Assembly: GCA_003170825.1 (NCBI GenBank)
Contig: PMYL01000027.1
Location: forward strand, 275-51,978
Direction: 5' to 3'
From: Acidobacteriaceae bacterium
Lineage (GTDB): Bacteria > Acidobacteriota > Terriglobia > Terriglobales > Acidobacteriaceae
DNA: 51,704 nt
Shown: piece after piece, positions 50,302 through 51,704 of the stretch
Position numbering within the stretch: position 1 is the first letter of the stretch
Layout of the letters: each line of letters opens with the position of its first letter
Position numbers and translations under genes: made by a program
The notes under the pieces: model-generated
The model's input: the letters and a program-made list of their open reading frames with translations, nothing else
What the model was told of the DNA's origin: nothing
Database searches by the model: none

Positions 50302-51552
50302 ATGAAGTTCAGCAAATTGAGCCAGCTCTTTCTGGTCTCACGGATATTTTTGATCGCTATGACGGGCCTTCTCATGGCCACCCTTTTGACGTCCTGCGAG
50401 ATCGTCACCATCGACTATCTTTTCGTGGCCAACTCCGCAGGCTCGGGAACCGGCGCCGCCGGACAGATCGAAACCTACGATGTGGACTCTAAAACCGGCG
50501 CTCTGCGCTCTGGAGCGCCGACCGTTCCCAGCGGCGGAATCAATCCAATCTCCATGGCCATGACCTCCGACTATGCGAATCTTTACGTCGCCAACCAGGG
50601 AACCAGTTCGTCTCCCGGCTCCGTCGTCCACTTCGCCATCGCCTCCAATGGCGTCCTGACGCAGAAGGACACGGTCGCCACAAGCAGTACGCCCGTTTCC
50701 ATCGCAGTAAACGCGCCCGGGACCTACCTGTATGTGGTCTCCGGCACGACTTCCGCCACACTCACGGCCTATTCCCTCTCCAGTGGCACGATCGGCGCCG
50801 CGGTTGCCACCAAGCCGCTCAAGCTCTACAACACCTACGCTTCCTACAGCAGCGACGTGATTGTTCCCACCGGAGTCACCGTCCTGGCCAACAGCAGCAC
50901 AGTCTACGTCACGGCCTATGACCAGTCCGCCTACAATCCCGGCGGAACTACCACCAGCACCGCCAACCCCGGCTGGGTCTTCGGCTTCACCGTCGGCTCA
51001 GGCGGCGTTTTGACTGCGGCCACTAACCCTTACGAAGCGGGTGTCAAGCCCACCGCCATCGTCGCCGACCCCACAAACCGCTTTGTCTATGTCACCGACT
51101 TCGCCTCCAACGAGCTGATCGGCTACACGATTCAGGACGGCAGCACCCTGGATTTCATGGTCAACGGCCCCTTCAGCACCGGCAACGAACCCCAGGCAGT
51201 GGTTGTGGACCCGCGCGGCCTGTATATTTATGTTGCCAACGCGCTGGACTCCTCGGTCTTGGCCTACGTCATCACCCTGGCCACCGGCGCTCCCTCGGTC
51301 GCGGCCAACCCCACCGGCAGCGCCACCAACTCCACAGACACCATGCCGGTCGCCGTTCTGGTGGACGCGGCGCTGGGCCGCTTCGTCTATACCGCCAACT
51401 ACCAGGGCAACTCCATCTCCGGCTTTGAACTGAACCCGAATACGGGCACGTTGGCTCCCACACAGGCCACGCCTTACCCCACGGGGTACAAGCCCTCCGC
51501 GCTGGCATCCGTTCCCCACGGCAACCATGCGGTGCAGTCGGTAAACCCATAA
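50302..51552 (+). CDS. Beta-propeller lipoprotein 3
   Basis: A 416-residue protein with lipobox LTSC at about residue 32, starting MKFSKLSQLFLVS. Blades: ANLYVANQGTSS, TYLYVVSGTTS, NRFVYVTDFASNELIGYT, LYIYVANALDSSVLAYV and GRFVYTANYQGNSISGFEL. It aligns with propeller 2 throughout; both contain a VFVTAYD/VYVTAYD segment followed by GFTVGxGGVLT. GAAGGA precedes the ATG. The leader before the start is also homologous to that of propeller 2, showing that the duplication included the 5' region. Two hairpins follow the gene. Confidence 0.83.
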   Translation: MKFSKLSQLFLVSRIFLIAMTGLLMATLLTSCEIVTIDYLFVANSAGSGTGAAGQIETYDVDSKTGALRSGAPTVPSGGINPISMAMTSDYANLYVANQGTSSSPGSVVHFAIASNGVLTQKDTVATSSTPVSIAVNAPGTYLYVVSGTTSATLTAYSLSSGTIGAAVATKPLKLYNTYASYSSDVIVPTGVTVLANSSTVYVTAYDQSAYNPGGTTTSTANPGWVFGFTVGSGGVLTAATNPYEAGVKPTAIVADPTNRFVYVTDFASNELIGYTIQDGSTLDFMVNGPFSTGNEPQAVVVDPRGLYIYVANALDSSVLAYVITLATGAPSVAANPTGSATNSTDTMPVAVLVDAALGRFVYTANYQGNSISGFELNPNTGTLAPTQATPYPTGYKPSALASVPHGNHAVQSVNP

Positions 51553-51560
51553 CCCGGGGC

Positions 51561-51589
51561 CCCCAGGAAGCGGCCTTTGCTTCCTGGGG
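51561..51589 (+). terminator. Hairpin after propeller 3
   Basis: An 11-bp perfect stem, CCCCAGGAAGC (51561-51571) with its complement at 51579-51589 and a seven-base loop, starts eight bases after the stop codon. No T tract follows, so termination strength is uncertain. Confidence 0.55.
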
Positions 51590-51643
51590 TGTAGCGACCG
51601 GTCTTCGTCGCTGGGGTGGTTAACGGCAAGCGCGTTCCAATGC

Positions 51644-51676
51644 AAAAAACGCCCAGCCTTCGCGGCTGGCGTTTTA
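51644..51676. terminator. Intrinsic terminator, possibly bidirectional
   Basis: AAAACGCC and AGCC pair with GGCTGGCGTTTT around a TTCGC loop, with one bulged C. The stem is flanked by As on the left and Ts on the right, so it could stop transcription from either side. It is the second hairpin after the propeller array; AGGAGG at the window end suggests another gene begins beyond. Confidence 0.7.
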
Positions 51677-51704
51677 TTGCGCTAGGTGTGAAGTTTCAGG
51701 AGGT

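Overview
The window is GC-rich bacterial DNA whose gene content points to the phylum Acidobacteriota, probably class Terriglobia. The strongest clue is the large protein at 37724-40915, which carries the VWFA-related domain best known from Acidobacteria. Supporting clues are the many Tat-exported sugar enzymes, an LptE/PpiD outer-membrane biogenesis set showing a diderm cell, and tandem exported beta-propeller lipoproteins. The assignment is inferred from families, not from an rRNA or a database search.

Region 1-4540 looks like the end of an integrated island. Two 108-bp direct repeats (1379-1486 and 4433-4540) each end in the 3' half of a tRNA-Pro(UGG) gene, with no 5' half nearby. They bracket a 3-kb segment whose only clear gene is a CpaE-like receiver/ParA-type ATPase. 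The first repeat also lies inside a 54-bp-arm inverted repeat. Just beyond the second repeat is an MshEN-AAA+ ATPase (4758-6203) that may start at an AUC codon.

Region 6200-12163 is a minus-strand saccharide block: two TIM-barrel sugar isomerase/epimerase-like proteins, a Gfo/Idh/MocA oxidoreductase and a GH29 alpha-L-fucosidase. All four have twin-arginine signals, so a periplasmic oxidative sugar or glycoside pathway is possible. A DHA2 drug-type exporter follows on the plus strand.

Region 13920-26093 is mostly housekeeping: PP2C phosphatase, a small Cys/His protein, an exported propeller-like protein, EamA transporters, hemerythrin, DNA polymerase III delta (holA) with lptE, shikimate kinase, a DUF6364-like/PIN toxin-antitoxin pair with a conspicuous operator, SSB, MalQ and PpiD.

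Region 26356-37469 is a cell-surface and glycan region: a BON-domain protein, Pgi, GDP-fucose synthesis (gmd, fcl), a WecG/TagA glycosyltransferase, an outer-membrane barrel, ManA, Ugd and UDP-glucuronate decarboxylase. Together these feed GDP-fucose, UDP-glucuronate and UDP-xylose into polysaccharide. Phosphomannomutase and GDP-mannose pyrophosphorylase are not in the window.

Region 37724-51704 holds the VWFA-related protein and a shorter paralogue of its N-terminal half, an AbrB/PIN toxin-antitoxin pair with an operator-promoter, guaA, an M13 metallopeptidase, and three tandem paralogous beta-propeller lipoproteins ending at two hairpins. No rRNA, intact tRNA, CRISPR array or transposase gene was found.
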